Below, piece by piece: positions 15,113 to 25,994 of a DNA stretch of 52,101 bases. A program made the translations under genes and the position numbers. Position 1 is the stretch's first letter. The number at the start of each line of letters is the position of its first letter. Origin of the DNA: Gammaproteobacteria bacterium (GTDB lineage: Bacteria; Pseudomonadota; Gammaproteobacteria; DSM-16500); contig JABDBD010000020.1 of NCBI GenBank assembly GCA_013288815.1, positions 1 to 52,101 of the forward strand, in the 5' to 3' direction. The notes below the pieces were generated by a model. That model was not told the DNA's origin, ran no database searches, and saw nothing but the letters and a program-made list of their open reading frames with translations.

Positions 15113-16780
15113 CTAGTTTTTTTCCAGCATTTCACGCGCATGCTCTAAAGTTTTTTGGGTCATTTTCACACCGCCTAGCATTCTTGCCAATTCTATAATT
15201 TTGTCTTCTGTTGATAAGGCGCGTACATGAGTAAAAGTTGTGTCTTTGCGAAGATTTTTTTCAACAAGCAAATGCTGATGACCTTGTGCTGCAACTTGGG
15301 CTAAATGTGTAATGCACAGTATTTGGTGGCTTTTTCCTAAGCGTCGAATTAATTTTCCAACTATTTCTGCTGTACCGCCACTAATGCCCACATCGATCTC
15401 ATCAAAAATTAAGGAAGGGATGGTGTGTTGTTCTGCAGTTGCTAAGTGTATTGCAAGACTGATGCGTGACAATTCTCCGCCCGATGCAACTTTTGCTAAG
15501 GGCTGAAGAGGCTGTCCTGCATTCATGGCGATTTCAAAAATAATTTTTTCAATTCCCTGGGGTGAAAAGCGAGCAGTGTCGTTTGCAAATTGAATTTGAA
15601 ATTTGCCGTTTGGTAAGGAAAGCTCTTGAATGAAGGAGTTGATTTCTTGAGCCAAGTTCTTGCCGGCAATGTGACGACTTTTACTGAGTTCTGCTGCGGC
15701 ATCCTCGTATCGCTTTTCGATAGCCTCGCGTTTTTTTTCTAATTCTTCAAGAAGAGTATCTTTGGTTTCGATTGCTGTTAGCTCATCTAAAATTTTATTT
15801 TGGAAGTGTGATAGTTCAGTCGGTAAGATTTTATGTTTCCGTGCTAAATTAAATAAGGTACTGATTCTTTCTTCAACCCAATGTAACCGCTCAGGATTGA
15901 GGTCAATGCTTTCTAAGTGGCTTCGTAGTTCATCTTCTAAATCACGAAGCTGGATGATGTTGCTACGCAGATTCTCTATCCAAGAGACTATTTTTGGATT
16001 TTCTGATCCTAATGATTCTAGCAGATGAAGAGTTTGTTTTAATAAGCTTAAAGCGTTGTGATCTTCTTGGTCGGCTAAATGTTGTAAAGATAAATTTAAC
16101 TTTTCTAACTGCTCACCCGATTGAGCAAGATCTTTATGTTCTCTATCAAGTTCGGAAAATTCATTCGGTTTTAATTGTAAGTCTTCAAGTTCTCGTAATT
16201 GAAATTTTAAAAACTCACTGCGAGAATGCGCATCATGGTTCGGCTGTTTTAATTCATTTATTTTGCTGGAAAGAGAATGCCATTCTTTCCCTAAGTCTGA
16301 TACAGAATTTAGTAAATCGTCATGCCCTGCAAATTTGTCTAACATGTTTCGTTGAGTGTCTTGCTTAAAAAGAGCCTGATGCTCGTGTTGTCCGTGTATA
16401 TTAATCAGTAAATCAGTTAACTCTCGTAAGAGTTGCAAAGTGATAGGTGTACCATTAATAAAACTCCGAGAGCGACCATCTTTGTGAATGGTTCTGCGAA
16501 TAATGCATTCATCAGTCTCATTATCCAGCTCGTGTAGTGTGAGCCATTGCTTTGCTTGGGGTACATTTTGCAGGTTAAATCCAAGACTGATGTCTGCTTT
16601 GTCTTGCCCATGTCTTACTTTATCTGTTGCGATACGTTTGCCAAGTGCTAATTCAATTGCATCGATTAATATCGATTTTCCAGCACCTGTTTCTCCTGTA
16701 ATAACAGTGGTGCCTGCATACAATTCTACATGGAGTTTTTCAATAGTAACTAAGTGGCTGATGGTGATTTGGGTTAACAT
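15113..16780 (-). CDS. recN: DNA repair ATPase RecN
   Basis: A 555-residue SMC-like protein for double-strand break repair. The Walker A motif is GETGAGKS at 29-36, a long coiled-coil middle spans roughly 150-360, the signature is ASGGELSRISLAIHLA and Walker B is SLIFDEIDVGISGGTAEIVG. It starts 12 bases after nadK and is co-transcribed with it. No obvious LexA box was seen in the small gap, so SOS control, if any, would act at the nadK promoter. Confidence 0.96.
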   Translation of the reverse strand: MLTQITISHLVTIEKLHVELYAGTTVITGETGAGKSILIDAIELALGKRIATDKVRHGQDKADISLGFNLQNVPQAKQWLTLHELDNETDECIIRRTIHKDGRSRSFINGTPITLQLLRELTDLLINIHGQHEHQALFKQDTQRNMLDKFAGHDDLLNSVSDLGKEWHSLSSKINELKQPNHDAHSRSEFLKFQLRELEDLQLKPNEFSELDREHKDLAQSGEQLEKLNLSLQHLADQEDHNALSLLKQTLHLLESLGSENPKIVSWIENLRSNIIQLRDLEDELRSHLESIDLNPERLHWVEERISTLFNLARKHKILPTELSHFQNKILDELTAIETKDTLLEELEKKREAIEKRYEDAAAELSKSRHIAGKNLAQEINSFIQELSLPNGKFQIQFANDTARFSPQGIEKIIFEIAMNAGQPLQPLAKVASGGELSRISLAIHLATAEQHTIPSLIFDEIDVGISGGTAEIVGKLIRRLGKSHQILCITHLAQVAAQGHQHLLVEKNLRKDTTFTHVRALSTEDKIIELARMLGGVKMTQKTLEHAREMLEKN

Positions 16781-16792
16781 GGGATATCCCTT

Positions 16793-17680
16793 TTATGTTA
16801 TATAGTTTAGCTTTTTCCCCCAATGGAGTTTGCTACGTAGAGTTTCATAATAGTTATAGTCAAGTGGATGGATAAGGTTGAGAAGCTTAGATTTTTTTTG
16901 AATAGTGATATGGCTGCTGGGCGGGGCGTTAATATACGCTTGGCCATCATACGTTAAACGTGGCGAGGTCTTGTTGTTAGGTGAGACAATGATGTTGATA
17001 CGCTGATTACCTTCAATAACAATTGGCCTGCTGCTGAGTGTATGAGGAAACATAGAAACCAAGACGATTGCATCTAGTTGTGGATGTAATATAGGGCCGC
17101 CGCCTGATAAAGCATATGCTGTTGATCCAGTAGGGGTTGCAATAATTAATCCATCGGAATTTTGACTGCAAACAAATTGGTTATCAATATAAATCTCAAA
17201 TTCCAGCATATGAGGAACAATATCTGGAATTAAAGCTATTTCATTCAAAGCATCATCTTGCCCTAATTTTTTGCCATCTAATTCTATGCTGGCGGTTAAT
17301 AAAAATCGTTTTTCTATCGTGTATTTTCCCTGCAGAATGTCTGTGATTTTTTCGAGTTCCGTGGGAAGGATATCTGTTAAAAAGCCCAAGCTTCCCCTAT
17401 TGATTCCTAGTACGGGTATTTCATCATTGACTACTGCATGTGTCGCATTAAGTAAACTACCGTCGCCACCCACAACAATTAATAAATCACAATGAGATCC
17501 TAATTGTTTGCGGTCGACGGTTGGTAGCGTGGCCGAGGGAAGAAATTCAGCAGTTTCTTTTTCGATGATGAGGTTCAGTTTCAAATGACAAAGGAAATTG
17601 ATTAACGCATGTAAAGTCTCTTCAACGCGAGGATTTTTGACGCGTCCTATGATACCAATTGTTTTAAATGGGAAGTTCAT
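16793..17680 (-). CDS. nadK: NAD kinase
   Basis: A 295-residue cytosolic kinase that makes NADP from NAD. The GGDGS motif is at 71-75, with LGINRGSLGFLTD following, then ATPTGSTAYALSGGGPI, the NAD/phosphate-binding loop. The start at 17680 is preceded by AAGGA at good spacing and gives MNFPFKTIGIIG, matching the E. coli N-terminus. The ATG at 17686 is too close to the ribosome-binding site. It is divergent from hrcA and followed by recN. Confidence 0.95.
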   Translation of the reverse strand: MNFPFKTIGIIGRVKNPRVEETLHALINFLCHLKLNLIIEKETAEFLPSATLPTVDRKQLGSHCDLLIVVGGDGSLLNATHAVVNDEIPVLGINRGSLGFLTDILPTELEKITDILQGKYTIEKRFLLTASIELDGKKLGQDDALNEIALIPDIVPHMLEFEIYIDNQFVCSQNSDGLIIATPTGSTAYALSGGGPILHPQLDAIVLVSMFPHTLSSRPIVIEGNQRINIIVSPNNKTSPRLTYDGQAYINAPPSSHITIQKKSKLLNLIHPLDYNYYETLRSKLHWGKKLNYIT

Positions 17681-17729
17681 AACCATTCCTTATGACTAAA
17701 TCGAAATCTTACAGAAACATTCTCTTACA

Positions 17730-17756
17730 TTAGCAATCTTTAAGACAGATTGCTAA
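17730..17756. promoter_or_regulatory. CIRCE operator (HrcA binding site)
   Basis: A perfect inverted repeat: TTAGCAATC, nine-base spacer, GATTGCTAA. This is the CIRCE architecture (consensus arms TTAGCACTC/GAGTGCTAA) with one symmetrical change per arm. It lies 43 bases before the chosen hrcA start, between hrcA and the divergent nadK, so HrcA should repress its own operon and perhaps also nadK-recN. Confidence 0.9.
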
Positions 17757-17798
17757 AATTTTATGGTATATTGGCATCCTATGCTACGGGTAACAACT

Positions 17799-18839
17799 AT
17801 GTCAGAAATAAACATTAACCAGCGTGCTCAACAAGTGCTCAAAGTGCTGGTTGAACGTTATATTCAAGATGGATTTCCAGTTGGATCTAAGACCATTGCT
17901 GAAGAATCCGCATTGGGTTTAAGCTCTGCGACTATACGCAACATTTTAGCAGATTTAGAAGAGGCAGGTTATTTGGCATCTCCTCATACTTCAGCAGGTC
18001 GTATACCCACTTCTTTAGGATATCGTTTATTTGTCAATAGCTTGTTAACTATTAGGCCATTAGAGACTATTCCACTGCATGAATTAAAAAACACATTAGA
18101 CCCTGATATGAACATGCCTAATTTACTGCAGTCTGCTTCTTCATTGCTTTCTGGTCTTACAAAGATGATAGGTGTCGTGGCCTTGCCCCGAAGAAACCGC
18201 ATCGCATTACGTCAAGTTGAGTTTTTGCCGCTATCAGGTAACCGCGTTTTGGTCATTTTGGTTCTGAATAATCGGGAAGTACAAAATCGTATTATTTATA
18301 CAGATAGAGCTTATACCCCTAGTGAATTGCAGCAAGCAGCAAATTATTTGAATACGCATTATGTAGGAAAAGAGTTACTGGTTGCCCGCAAAGAACTGCA
18401 AGAAGCGATGAAAACTGACCAAGCTCATATGGCATTATTGTTACAAACTGCAATAGAAGTCGCTAATAAGGCTTTTATTCCGGTGCAAAATGATAGCTCT
18501 GATTATATGATGGCTGGACAAAACAATTTATTGAGTTATACAAAAAAAGATGAATTGGAGCGTTTATATTCGCTATTTGAGGCATTTACTCAAAAACAAG
18601 ATATCTTGAATTTATTAAATCAAGCCATTGAAGCCGAAGGAATCCAAATTTTTATCGGCGGAGAAACAGGGTACGCCGCGTTTGATAATTGTAGTATTGT
18701 AACAACTTCATATGCCGTCGATGGCGAATTAGTCGGTAGTTTAGGTGTTATTGGTCCTACACGAATGCCATATGATAGGGTTATTTCTGCTGTTGATGTT
18801 ACCTCAAAATTACTTTCAGCTGCCTTGAATCAAAGCTGA
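17799..18839 (+). CDS. hrcA: Heat-inducible transcription repressor HrcA
   Basis: A 346-residue repressor that binds CIRCE and depends on GroEL for activity. The N-terminal winged helix reads NQRAQQVLKVLVERYIQDG and SSATIRNILADLEEAGYL, followed by the conserved SAGRIPTSLGYRLFV. The C-terminal part has FIGGETGYAAFDNCSIV and LGVIGPTRMPYDRVISAVD. A longer reading from ATG 17763 would add 12 residues and lies next to the CIRCE element and promoter, so MSEININQ at 17799 is preferred. First gene of hrcA-grpE-dnaK-dnaJ. Confidence 0.95.
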   Translation: MSEININQRAQQVLKVLVERYIQDGFPVGSKTIAEESALGLSSATIRNILADLEEAGYLASPHTSAGRIPTSLGYRLFVNSLLTIRPLETIPLHELKNTLDPDMNMPNLLQSASSLLSGLTKMIGVVALPRRNRIALRQVEFLPLSGNRVLVILVLNNREVQNRIIYTDRAYTPSELQQAANYLNTHYVGKELLVARKELQEAMKTDQAHMALLLQTAIEVANKAFIPVQNDSSDYMMAGQNNLLSYTKKDELERLYSLFEAFTQKQDILNLLNQAIEAEGIQIFIGGETGYAAFDNCSIVTTSYAVDGELVGSLGVIGPTRMPYDRVISAVDVTSKLLSAALNQS

Positions 18840-18850
18840 TTCATCCCCAT
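18824..18850 (+). promoter_or_regulatory. Sigma-32 heat-shock promoter before grpE
   Basis: CTTGAA (18824-18829), a 15-base spacer and CCCCAT (18845-18850, continuing AT). Both boxes match the RpoH consensus (CTTGAA, CCCCATnT) exactly, and the spacing is within the 13-15 range. The -35 lies in the last codons of hrcA and the -10 just after its stop, so grpE-dnaK-dnaJ can be induced separately from hrcA. Confidence 0.85.
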
Positions 18851-18886
18851 ATGATAAACAATACATTTTACTAACCGGAGGTTAAA

Positions 18887-19504
18887 GTGTCATCTCAGGA
18901 TAAAAAACAATCTCACGAAAAGAGTGGTAGTACAGCTTCTCTCAATCAAAAATTGAATGTTCAGCACTCTTCTGAGGAAGGGGCAGACGACTCTGAAGTA
19001 GTAGCAACTACTCCTCAGTATAGTTACCAGGAGTTACAGGCAAAGTTTGAAGAAGCTGATGAAAAAGCAAAGCAATCTTGGGATAGGCTTCTTCGTATGC
19101 AAGCGGAAAATGACAATACATTGCGAAGAGCGGAGCGGGATATAGCAAATGCGCATAAATATGCCTTGGAAAAGTTCGTACTAGAGCTTCTCCCTATTAT
19201 AGATAATATGGAGCGCAGCTTAACGATTCCTGTAGATGAGGAAACCAAAAATTCTTCTATATTAGAAGGGGTTAAGCTAACTTTAAAAATGTTTTACTCA
19301 GCGCTCGAAAAATTTGGTGTTCAGCAAGTCAATCCAGAAGGGGATATGTTCAATCCTGAATTGCACCAAGCCGTGTCTGTTCTGGTAGATCCTAATGTCA
19401 AGGCAGGTACTGTTTTGAATGTTCTTCAAAAAGGTTATTTGTTAAATAACCGATTGATTCGAGCTGCTTTAGTCGTGGTATCAAAAGCAGATGTTGAAAA
19501 ATAA
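18887..19504 (+). CDS. grpE: Nucleotide exchange factor GrpE
   Basis: A 205-residue co-chaperone that releases ADP from DnaK. A disordered acidic N-terminal third (to about 45) is followed by a long coiled coil (YQELQAKFEEADEKAKQSW, MQAENDNTLRRAERDI) and the beta-domain with FNPELHQAVSV, KAGTVLNVLQKGYLLNNRLIRAALVVV (pieces). It starts with GTG behind a CCGGAGG ribosome-binding site. Transcribed from the sigma-32-type promoter and from hrcA. Confidence 0.95.
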   Translation: MSSQDKKQSHEKSGSTASLNQKLNVQHSSEEGADDSEVVATTPQYSYQELQAKFEEADEKAKQSWDRLLRMQAENDNTLRRAERDIANAHKYALEKFVLELLPIIDNMERSLTIPVDEETKNSSILEGVKLTLKMFYSALEKFGVQQVNPEGDMFNPELHQAVSVLVDPNVKAGTVLNVLQKGYLLNNRLIRAALVVVSKADVEK

Positions 19505-19549
19505 ATTTTTGCCCACATATAGTAAATATCTTACATCTTGGAGAAGGTT

Positions 19550-21505
19550 ATGGCACATCCACAAGCAAGCAAAATAATTGGTATTGATTTGGGAACAACG
19601 AACTCCTGTGTCGCTGTAATGGAAGGCGATAAGGTTAGGGTTATTGAAAATGCGGAAGGAGATCGTACGACTCCCTCAATCGTAGCATATGTTGATAATG
19701 ATGAAGTACTTGTTGGTCAGCCAGCCAAACGACAAGCTGTGACTAATCCAGCTAATACGATTTATGCTGCGAAACGTCTCATTGGGCGTCGATACGATGA
19801 AGATGTTGTTAAAAAGGACAAAGAAATTGTTCCTTACAAAATTATTCGTGCTGACAATGGTGATGCATGGATAGAGGCGCATAGCAAAAAATTTGCTCCA
19901 CCTCAAGTGTCAGCACAAGTACTCATGAAAATGAAGAAGACTGCTGAAGATTATTTGGGTCATGAAGTGACTGAGGCTGTTATTACAGTTCCAGCTTACT
20001 TTAACGATTCACAACGTCAAGCCACTAAAGATGCTGGTCGCATCGCCGGTCTTGAAGTTAAACGTATTATCAATGAACCTACAGCCGCAGCATTAGCATT
20101 TGGGATGGATAAAAAACCTGGGGATCGCAAAGTTGCTGTATACGATCTTGGTGGTGGTACTTTTGATATTTCTATTATTGAAATTGCAGAAGTTGATAAA
20201 GAACATCAATTTGAAGTGCTCTCTACAAATGGAGACACCTTTTTAGGCGGTGAAGATTTTGATGTTCGCTTAATTAATTTCTTAATTGATGAATTTAAAA
20301 AAACAAGTGGAATTAATCTTCGTAATGATCCTCTTGCATTGCAACGCTTAAAAGAAGCGGCAGAAAAAGCAAAAATTGAATTGTCATCCACTCAGCAAAC
20401 AGAAGTTAATTTGCCTTACATTACAGCGGATGCGAGTGGTCCTAAGCACTTAAATATTAAAATTACTCGAGCAAAATTAGAATCTTTAGTCGAAGACTTG
20501 GTTCAAAAAACGATAGCCCCTTGCCAAACTGCTATCAAGGATGCTGGCATTACTGTTGCTGATGTTGACGATGTTATATTAGTCGGTGGTCAAACACGTA
20601 TGCCATTAGTGCAAGAAGCTGTTAAAAAATTCTTTGGTAAGGAACCAAGACGTGATGTGAATCCGGATGAGGCAGTCGCAGTAGGAGCTGCAATTCAGGG
20701 TGCTGTTTTATCTGGCTCGGTCAAAGACGTATTATTGTTAGACGTCACACCGCTTTCCTTGGGAATTGAAACGATGGGTGGAGTCATGACAAAACTTATC
20801 GAGAAAAATACAACAATTCCTACCAAAGCAAATCAAGTTTTTTCGACTGCATCAGATAATCAAACAGCAGTGACCGTTCATGTTTTACAAGGTGAGCGTG
20901 AGATGGCTTCAGCGAATAAATCTTTAGGTCGATTTGATTTAAATGATATCCCACCTGCGCCACGTGGAATGCCTCAAGTTGAAGTGACTTTTGATATTGA
21001 TGCTAACGGTATTTTAAACGTTTCTGCAAAAGATAAGGCAACGGGTAAAGCGCAATCCATTGTTATTAAAGCTTCTAGTGGTTTATCAGAAGATGAAATT
21101 AAAAATATGGTTAAAGACGCAGAAACACATGCTGAAGAAGATCGTAAGTTCCATGAATTGGTGACTGCACGAAATCAAGGCGATAATATGATGCATGCGG
21201 TGACGAAATCATTAAAAGAAGCTGGCGATAAAATTTCTGCAGATGAGCGCAAATCAATAGAGCAGGCGTTGGAGTCACTAAAAGAAGCCTTGAAAGGAAA
21301 TGACAAGGATTTGATTGAGGCTAAAACCAAAGAGTTAACCGATGCTTCTGGCAAAATGGCTGAAAAACTCTATGCTCAACAACCTCAAGGTGATCAAGCT
21401 TCTGCTCATTCAGGCGAACAGCAAGGATCTGACTCTTCACAAAAAGAGGGTGATACTGTCGATGCAGAATTTGAAGAAGTAAAAGACGATAAAAAGTCTA
21501 CTTGA
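19550..21505 (+). CDS. dnaK: Chaperone DnaK (Hsp70)
   Basis: A 651-residue Hsp70. The ATPase domain begins [18 protein letters not shown], with [15 protein letters not shown] and [13 protein letters not shown] following. The linker is [16 protein letters not shown], then the substrate-binding domain, a helical lid, and a C-terminal tail ending [13 protein letters not shown]. The ATG at 19550 is chosen: it follows TTGGAGAAGG at good spacing, whereas the in-frame TTG at 19538 is that ribosome-binding site itself. 45 bases after grpE. Confidence 0.97.
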   Translation: MAHPQASKIIGIDLGTTNSCVAVMEGDKVRVIENAEGDRTTPSIVAYVDNDEVLVGQPAKRQAVTNPANTIYAAKRLIGRRYDEDVVKKDKEIVPYKIIRADNGDAWIEAHSKKFAPPQVSAQVLMKMKKTAEDYLGHEVTEAVITVPAYFNDSQRQATKDAGRIAGLEVKRIINEPTAAALAFGMDKKPGDRKVAVYDLGGGTFDISIIEIAEVDKEHQFEVLSTNGDTFLGGEDFDVRLINFLIDEFKKTSGINLRNDPLALQRLKEAAEKAKIELSSTQQTEVNLPYITADASGPKHLNIKITRAKLESLVEDLVQKTIAPCQTAIKDAGITVADVDDVILVGGQTRMPLVQEAVKKFFGKEPRRDVNPDEAVAVGAAIQGAVLSGSVKDVLLLDVTPLSLGIETMGGVMTKLIEKNTTIPTKANQVFSTASDNQTAVTVHVLQGEREMASANKSLGRFDLNDIPPAPRGMPQVEVTFDIDANGILNVSAKDKATGKAQSIVIKASSGLSEDEIKNMVKDAETHAEEDRKFHELVTARNQGDNMMHAVTKSLKEAGDKISADERKSIEQALESLKEALKGNDKDLIEAKTKELTDASGKMAEKLYAQQPQGDQASAHSGEQQGSDSSQKEGDTVDAEFEEVKDDKKST

Positions 21506-21559
21506 TAACTATCGAGAAATGTTTTATTCAGATTTGAAACTGAAATAAAGAAAAAGGGC

Positions 21560-21581
21560 CCGCTCTTCAGATGGAGAGCGG
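21560..21581 (+). terminator. Hairpin between dnaK and dnaJ
   Basis: CCGCTCT and AGAGCGG form a 7-bp GC-rich stem with an 8-base loop, but no T-run follows. It is better read as a processing or partial-attenuation hairpin that lets less dnaJ than dnaK be made, or protects the dnaK message 3' end, than as a full terminator. Confidence 0.45.
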
Positions 21582-21652
21582 TTCGAGGATTTCCTCACAG
21601 TTTTCTCTAATTATATTTTTAATGATTGGAGAGTTTTTGCATTGGTTACTAA

Positions 21653-22777
21653 ATGAGTAAGCGCGATTACTACGAGAGTTTAGGTGTATCACGAAATGCG
21701 AGTGATGAAGAGATTAAAAAATCTTACCGTCGCTTAGCAATGAAGCATCACCCTGATCGTAATCCAGACAATCAACAATCTGAAGAAACATTTAAAGAAA
21801 TTAAAGAAGCGTACGAAGTTCTTTCCGATAGTCGAAAACGGGCTGCTTATGATCAGTTTGGTCATAGTGCTACAGGCAGTGCTGGATTTGATGGTGCAGG
21901 AATGGGTGGCGTTAATTTTAGTGATATTTTTGGCGATATCTTCGGGGATATTTTTGGGGGTGGCCGTGCTGGACCTCAACGAGGGGCTGATTTACGCTAC
22001 AACCTGGATATTACTTTAGAAAATGCCGTCTTCGGAACGACTGTTGAATTAACTATTCCCACTCATGTTGCTTGTTCAGAATGTTCAGGTAGTGGTGCTC
22101 GTAAAGGTGCGTTACCCGTTAAGTGTAAAGATTGCGAAGGCTATGGTCAGGTTCGCATGCAACAAGGATTTTTTTCTGTCCAACAGACATGTCCAACTTG
22201 TCGAGGCAAGGGTAAATTAATTTTAGATCCTTGCGGGGAATGTCGAGGAAAGGGAAGGAAAAAGCAAAATAAAAAATTATCCGTGAAAGTTCCTCCAGGA
22301 GTCGACACGGGAGATAGAATACGTTTAAGCAATGAAGGAGAAGCAGGTGAGTCAGGTGCTAATCCAGGCGATTTGTATGTGCAAATAAATGTTAAGCAGC
22401 ACCCTATTTTTGAGCGGGATGGCGTTAATCTGAATTGTGAATTCCCTATTAGTTTTGTAACGGCAGCCATTGGAGGAGAGGTAGATGTACCAACTTTAAA
22501 TGGAAAAGCCAAGTTGAAAATTCCTTCTGAAACTCAATCAGGAAAAGTTTTCCGGTTACGCGGAATGGGTGTACCTCCCGTGCGTGGTGGAAGTACGGGT
22601 GATTTATTATGTAAAGTGATGATAGAGACGCCCATCAATTTAACTGCAAAACAAAAAGAATTATTGAAAGAATTTGAAAATACTATGTCAGAAGATAATA
22701 GCAAGCATAGTCCAAGATCTAACTCATGGTTTAATCGGGTTATGAAATTTTTTGAAGAGATGAAATTTAGAGAGTAA
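21653..22777 (+). CDS. dnaJ: Chaperone DnaJ
   Basis: A 374-residue type I J-protein. The J domain has HPD at 33-35. A Gly/Phe region includes the repeated [13 protein letters not shown] at 91-103. Four CxxCxGxG zinc repeats start at C141, C158, C180 and C194. The substrate-binding domain begins [19 protein letters not shown]. It stimulates DnaK ATPase and delivers clients. The length and all motifs are standard. greA begins 4 bases after its stop. Confidence 0.97.
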   Translation: MSKRDYYESLGVSRNASDEEIKKSYRRLAMKHHPDRNPDNQQSEETFKEIKEAYEVLSDSRKRAAYDQFGHSATGSAGFDGAGMGGVNFSDIFGDIFGDIFGGGRAGPQRGADLRYNLDITLENAVFGTTVELTIPTHVACSECSGSGARKGALPVKCKDCEGYGQVRMQQGFFSVQQTCPTCRGKGKLILDPCGECRGKGRKKQNKKLSVKVPPGVDTGDRIRLSNEGEAGESGANPGDLYVQINVKQHPIFERDGVNLNCEFPISFVTAAIGGEVDVPTLNGKAKLKIPSETQSGKVFRLRGMGVPPVRGGSTGDLLCKVMIETPINLTAKQKELLKEFENTMSEDNSKHSPRSNSWFNRVMKFFEEMKFRE

Positions 22778-22781
22778 AGAA

Positions 22782-23258
22782 ATGAATAAAATACCACTTA
22801 CTGTGCAAGGTGCTGCGATGCTGAGAGAAGAGTTGCAGCGGTTAAAATCTGTAGAGCGTCCTCGTATTATCAATGCTATTGCTGAGGCGAGAGCCCATGG
22901 TGATTTGAAAGAAAATGCTGAATATCATGCTGCAAGAGAACAGCAGAGCTTTACAGAAGGGCGAATCCAAGAAGTAGAAGGCAAATTATCTAATTCGCAG
23001 ATTATCGATGTCACACAAATCGAAAACTCTGGTAAAGTTATTTTTGGCTCTACTGTTAGCCTAATGAATATCGCTACTGAAAAAGAAGTTTCATACAAGA
23101 TTGTTGGAGAGGACGAGTCAGATATTAAACAATCCAAAATTTCGGTTACCTCACCGATTGCAAGAGCCATGATTGGTAAATATGCGGGTGATGCGATTGA
23201 AGTGCAAACTCCTGAGGGAAAAATTGCATATGAAATCGTTGATGTAGAATATTTATAA
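22782..23258 (+). CDS. greA: Transcription elongation factor GreA
   Basis: A 158-residue factor that rescues backtracked RNA polymerase by stimulating transcript cleavage. The N-terminal coiled coil carries the acidic tip ([18 protein letters not shown]; the two acidic residues of DLKENAE act at the polymerase site). The C-terminal FKBP-like domain has GSTVSLMN and [18 protein letters not shown]. rlmE begins on the next base after the stop. Confidence 0.96.
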   Translation: MNKIPLTVQGAAMLREELQRLKSVERPRIINAIAEARAHGDLKENAEYHAAREQQSFTEGRIQEVEGKLSNSQIIDVTQIENSGKVIFGSTVSLMNIATEKEVSYKIVGEDESDIKQSKISVTSPIARAMIGKYAGDAIEVQTPEGKIAYEIVDVEYL

Positions 23259-23885
23259 ATGCCAAAAAAAAGTAGTCGCAGATGGTTGCAGGAACACTTT
23301 TCTGATCCGTATGTTAAGAAAGCTCAACAGGAAGGCTATCGATCAAGAGCTGTTTATAAGTTATTAGAGTTACAAGAAAGAGACAAGCTCTTTAAGGCTG
23401 GGATGACAGTAGTAGACTTAGGTGCTGCACCAGGTGGATGGTCGCAATTGGTAAAAAAACTAATTGGGCAGCACGGTAAATTGATAGCTGTCGACTTGCT
23501 CGTTATGGATCCCTTAGAGGGTGTGGAGTTTTTGCAAGGAGATTTCAGTGAAGAATCTTTTTATGAGAACTTGTTAGCTATGTTAGATGGGCGCGATGTT
23601 GATTGGGTAATTTCAGATATGTCACCTAATCTCAGCGGAATAGATAGCGTTGATCAACCTCGGTCTATTGGGTTATGTGAGCTAGCATTAGATTTTGCGC
23701 TGAATATTTTAAGTCAAAACGGTGGATTTCTAGCGAAAGCTTTTCAGGGAGAGGGATTTGATGCGTTTCTCTTAAGTGTACGCAAAAATTTTAATACAGT
23801 ATTGATTCGCAAACCAAAGGCTTCTCGAGATCGATCAAGCGAGGTTTATATTTTAGCTAAGAATAAAAAAACAAAACTTGGGTAG
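23259..23885 (+). CDS. rlmE: 23S rRNA 2'-O-methyltransferase RlmE (FtsJ/RrmJ)
   Basis: A 208-residue SAM-dependent enzyme that methylates U2552 (E. coli number) of 23S rRNA. The SAM motif is VVDLGAAPGGWSQ near 51-63, and the catalytic K-D-K-E set is K34, D120, K160 and E195. It abuts greA and precedes ftsH, the usual order, but the small RNA-binding gene yhbY often found here is absent. In E. coli rrmJ is heat-shock induced. Confidence 0.95.
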   Translation: MPKKSSRRWLQEHFSDPYVKKAQQEGYRSRAVYKLLELQERDKLFKAGMTVVDLGAAPGGWSQLVKKLIGQHGKLIAVDLLVMDPLEGVEFLQGDFSEESFYENLLAMLDGRDVDWVISDMSPNLSGIDSVDQPRSIGLCELALDFALNILSQNGGFLAKAFQGEGFDAFLLSVRKNFNTVLIRKPKASRDRSSEVYILAKNKKTKLG

Positions 23886-24059
23886 AGATCTCGGAACAGT
23901 ATTAAATTTAACCTACTTTGGTTGTGAATTTGAAAATTTGGGTTGTACATTGATAGTTTCTAGTCTCTCGTCTTGAGTTCAGGTATGATTAAGTATGGCT
24001 AAGTTAAAATAATAAAATCAGTAACCTTAGATTGATTTTAATAAACGAGAGGTTTACAG

Positions 24060-25994
24060 GTGAACGATACAATCAAAACAATATTGTTATGGATGGTGAT
24101 TGGAATCATTCTGGTTTCTGTTTTTAATAATTTTGGCCCTAGACGCGAGGCTGATTCTAAGATTAGCTATTCAGCGTTGTTGAACGCAGTAAAGCAAGGT
24201 AATGTGACTTCTGTAACGATTTCTGATCAAGATGTTACAGGCTATATGCAAGATAATAAAACGTTCTCTACTTACTTACCTATGCGGCAAGACTCTCTTC
24301 TTCTCAAAGAATTAATTGAAAAAAATGTCAATGTACATGGCAAGCCTCCTGAGCAGCCTGGATTGCTCATGCATTTATTAAACCTGTTACCTTGGATTAT
24401 CTTATTTGCTATCTGGATATATGTCTTACGCCAACAAGCAGGGGCAGGAAAAGGAGGGGCTTTTTCTTTTGGAAGAAGCCGTGCACGCTTATTGGGTGAG
24501 GATCAGGTAAAAGTAACATTTGCTGACGTGGCCGGTGTAGAAGAGGCAAAAGATGAAGTTAAAGAATTAGTTGATTTCTTACGAGATCCCGGAAAATTTC
24601 AAAAATTAGGCGGAAAAATTCCTCAAGGTGTATTGCTTGTCGGTCCTCCGGGTACGGGCAAAACATTATTAGCTAGAGCAGTTGCTGGTGAGGCAAAAGT
24701 TCCTTTCTTTACTATTTCAGGTTCTGATTTTGTAGAGATGTTTGTTGGTGTCGGCGCATCTCGTGTACGTGACATGTTTGAACAAGCTAAAAAACAAGCT
24801 CCTTGCATTATATTTATCGATGAGATTGATGCGGTAGGGCGTCATAGAGGTGCAGGGTTAGGTGGCGGACATGATGAGCGTGAGCAAACGCTAAATCAAT
24901 TGTTGGTGGAAATGGATGGGTTTCAAGGAAATGAGGGTGTTATTGTTGTAGCAGCGACTAACCGTCCTGATGTGTTGGATCCTGCTTTGTTGAGGCCTGG
25001 CCGATTTGATCGCCAAGTTGTGGTGGGATTGCCTGATGTACGTGGTCGAGAACAAATTTTAAAAGTTCACATGCGCAAAGTTCCTTTAGGCGATGATGTT
25101 AAAGCAAGTGTAATTGCTCGTAGTACTCCTGGGTTTTCTGGTGCGGATTTGGCTAATATTGTGAATGAAGCGGCGCTCTTTGCTGCGCGTGCTAATAAAA
25201 GAGCTGTTGGAATGGTCGAATTTGAAAAAGCAAAAGATAAAATTATCATGGGCACTGAAAGACGGTCTATGGTGATGAGTGAATCTGAGAAAAAACTCAC
25301 AGCCTATCATGAAGCTGGGCATGCTATCGTTGGTCTGATAGTTCCTGAGCACGATCCAGTACATAAAGTTACAATTATTCCTCGTGGTAGAGCATTGGGT
25401 GTAACAATGTTTCTTCCTGAGGGTGATCGTTATAGCTATTCAAGAGAATACCTTGAAAGTAAGCTATCTAGTTTGTTTGGGGGCAGAATAGCTGAAGAGC
25501 TTATTTTTGGAGCAGAAAAGGTAACTACGGGAGCTTCTAACGATATTCAGAAGGCGACTGAGGTTGCTAGAAACATGGTTACTAAATGGGGTTTATCTCA
25601 AAAATTAGGCCCACTAACATTTGGTGAGGATGAGGGTGAAGTTTTTCTAGGGCATTCAGTTTCACGACACAAAGAAGTGTCTGAAACGACGTCAGGATTG
25701 ATTGATGCTGAGGTCTATTCCATTATCAATAAAAATTATAAAAGAGCTGAGCAGATATTAAATGAAAATTTAGACAAGCTGCATTCTATGGCAGAAGCCT
25801 TGATTAAATATGAAACCATTGGACAAGAACAAATAGAAGATATAATGCAGGGACGTCGTATTAGAGAGCCAGCGGGCTGGCAAGAAATTATTTCAGAATC
25901 TGCACCACCCACTAATGACTCAGATAATACACATTTTACCAAATCAAACGGAAATGAAGGGTTAAGCTCAGCTCATGATGAAAGATCAAATTAA
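24060..25994 (+). CDS. ftsH: ATP-dependent zinc metalloprotease FtsH
   Basis: A 644-residue membrane-bound AAA+ protease. It has two membrane segments (about 6-22 and 105-124), Walker A GPPGTGKT at 195-202, Walker [10 protein letters not shown] near 250-258, a second region of homology [19 protein letters not shown], and the zinc site HEAGH at 417-421. It degrades SsrA-tagged membrane proteins, misassembled complexes and regulators such as sigma-32 and LpxC in E. coli. The start is GTG at 24060 after GAGAGGT. It overlaps glmM by 20 bases. Confidence 0.96.
   Translation: MNDTIKTILLWMVIGIILVSVFNNFGPRREADSKISYSALLNAVKQGNVTSVTISDQDVTGYMQDNKTFSTYLPMRQDSLLLKELIEKNVNVHGKPPEQPGLLMHLLNLLPWIILFAIWIYVLRQQAGAGKGGAFSFGRSRARLLGEDQVKVTFADVAGVEEAKDEVKELVDFLRDPGKFQKLGGKIPQGVLLVGPPGTGKTLLARAVAGEAKVPFFTISGSDFVEMFVGVGASRVRDMFEQAKKQAPCIIFIDEIDAVGRHRGAGLGGGHDEREQTLNQLLVEMDGFQGNEGVIVVAATNRPDVLDPALLRPGRFDRQVVVGLPDVRGREQILKVHMRKVPLGDDVKASVIARSTPGFSGADLANIVNEAALFAARANKRAVGMVEFEKAKDKIIMGTERRSMVMSESEKKLTAYHEAGHAIVGLIVPEHDPVHKVTIIPRGRALGVTMFLPEGDRYSYSREYLESKLSSLFGGRIAEELIFGAEKVTTGASNDIQKATEVARNMVTKWGLSQKLGPLTFGEDEGEVFLGHSVSRHKEVSETTSGLIDAEVYSIINKNYKRAEQILNENLDKLHSMAEALIKYETIGQEQIEDIMQGRRIREPAGWQEIISESAPPTNDSDNTHFTKSNGNEGLSSAHDERSN

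Noticed and set aside
22004-22260. Repeated Cys-rich codons and DIFG repeats in dnaJ as a possible sequence duplication
   Set aside because: These are the normal zinc repeats and Gly/Phe region of type I DnaJ.
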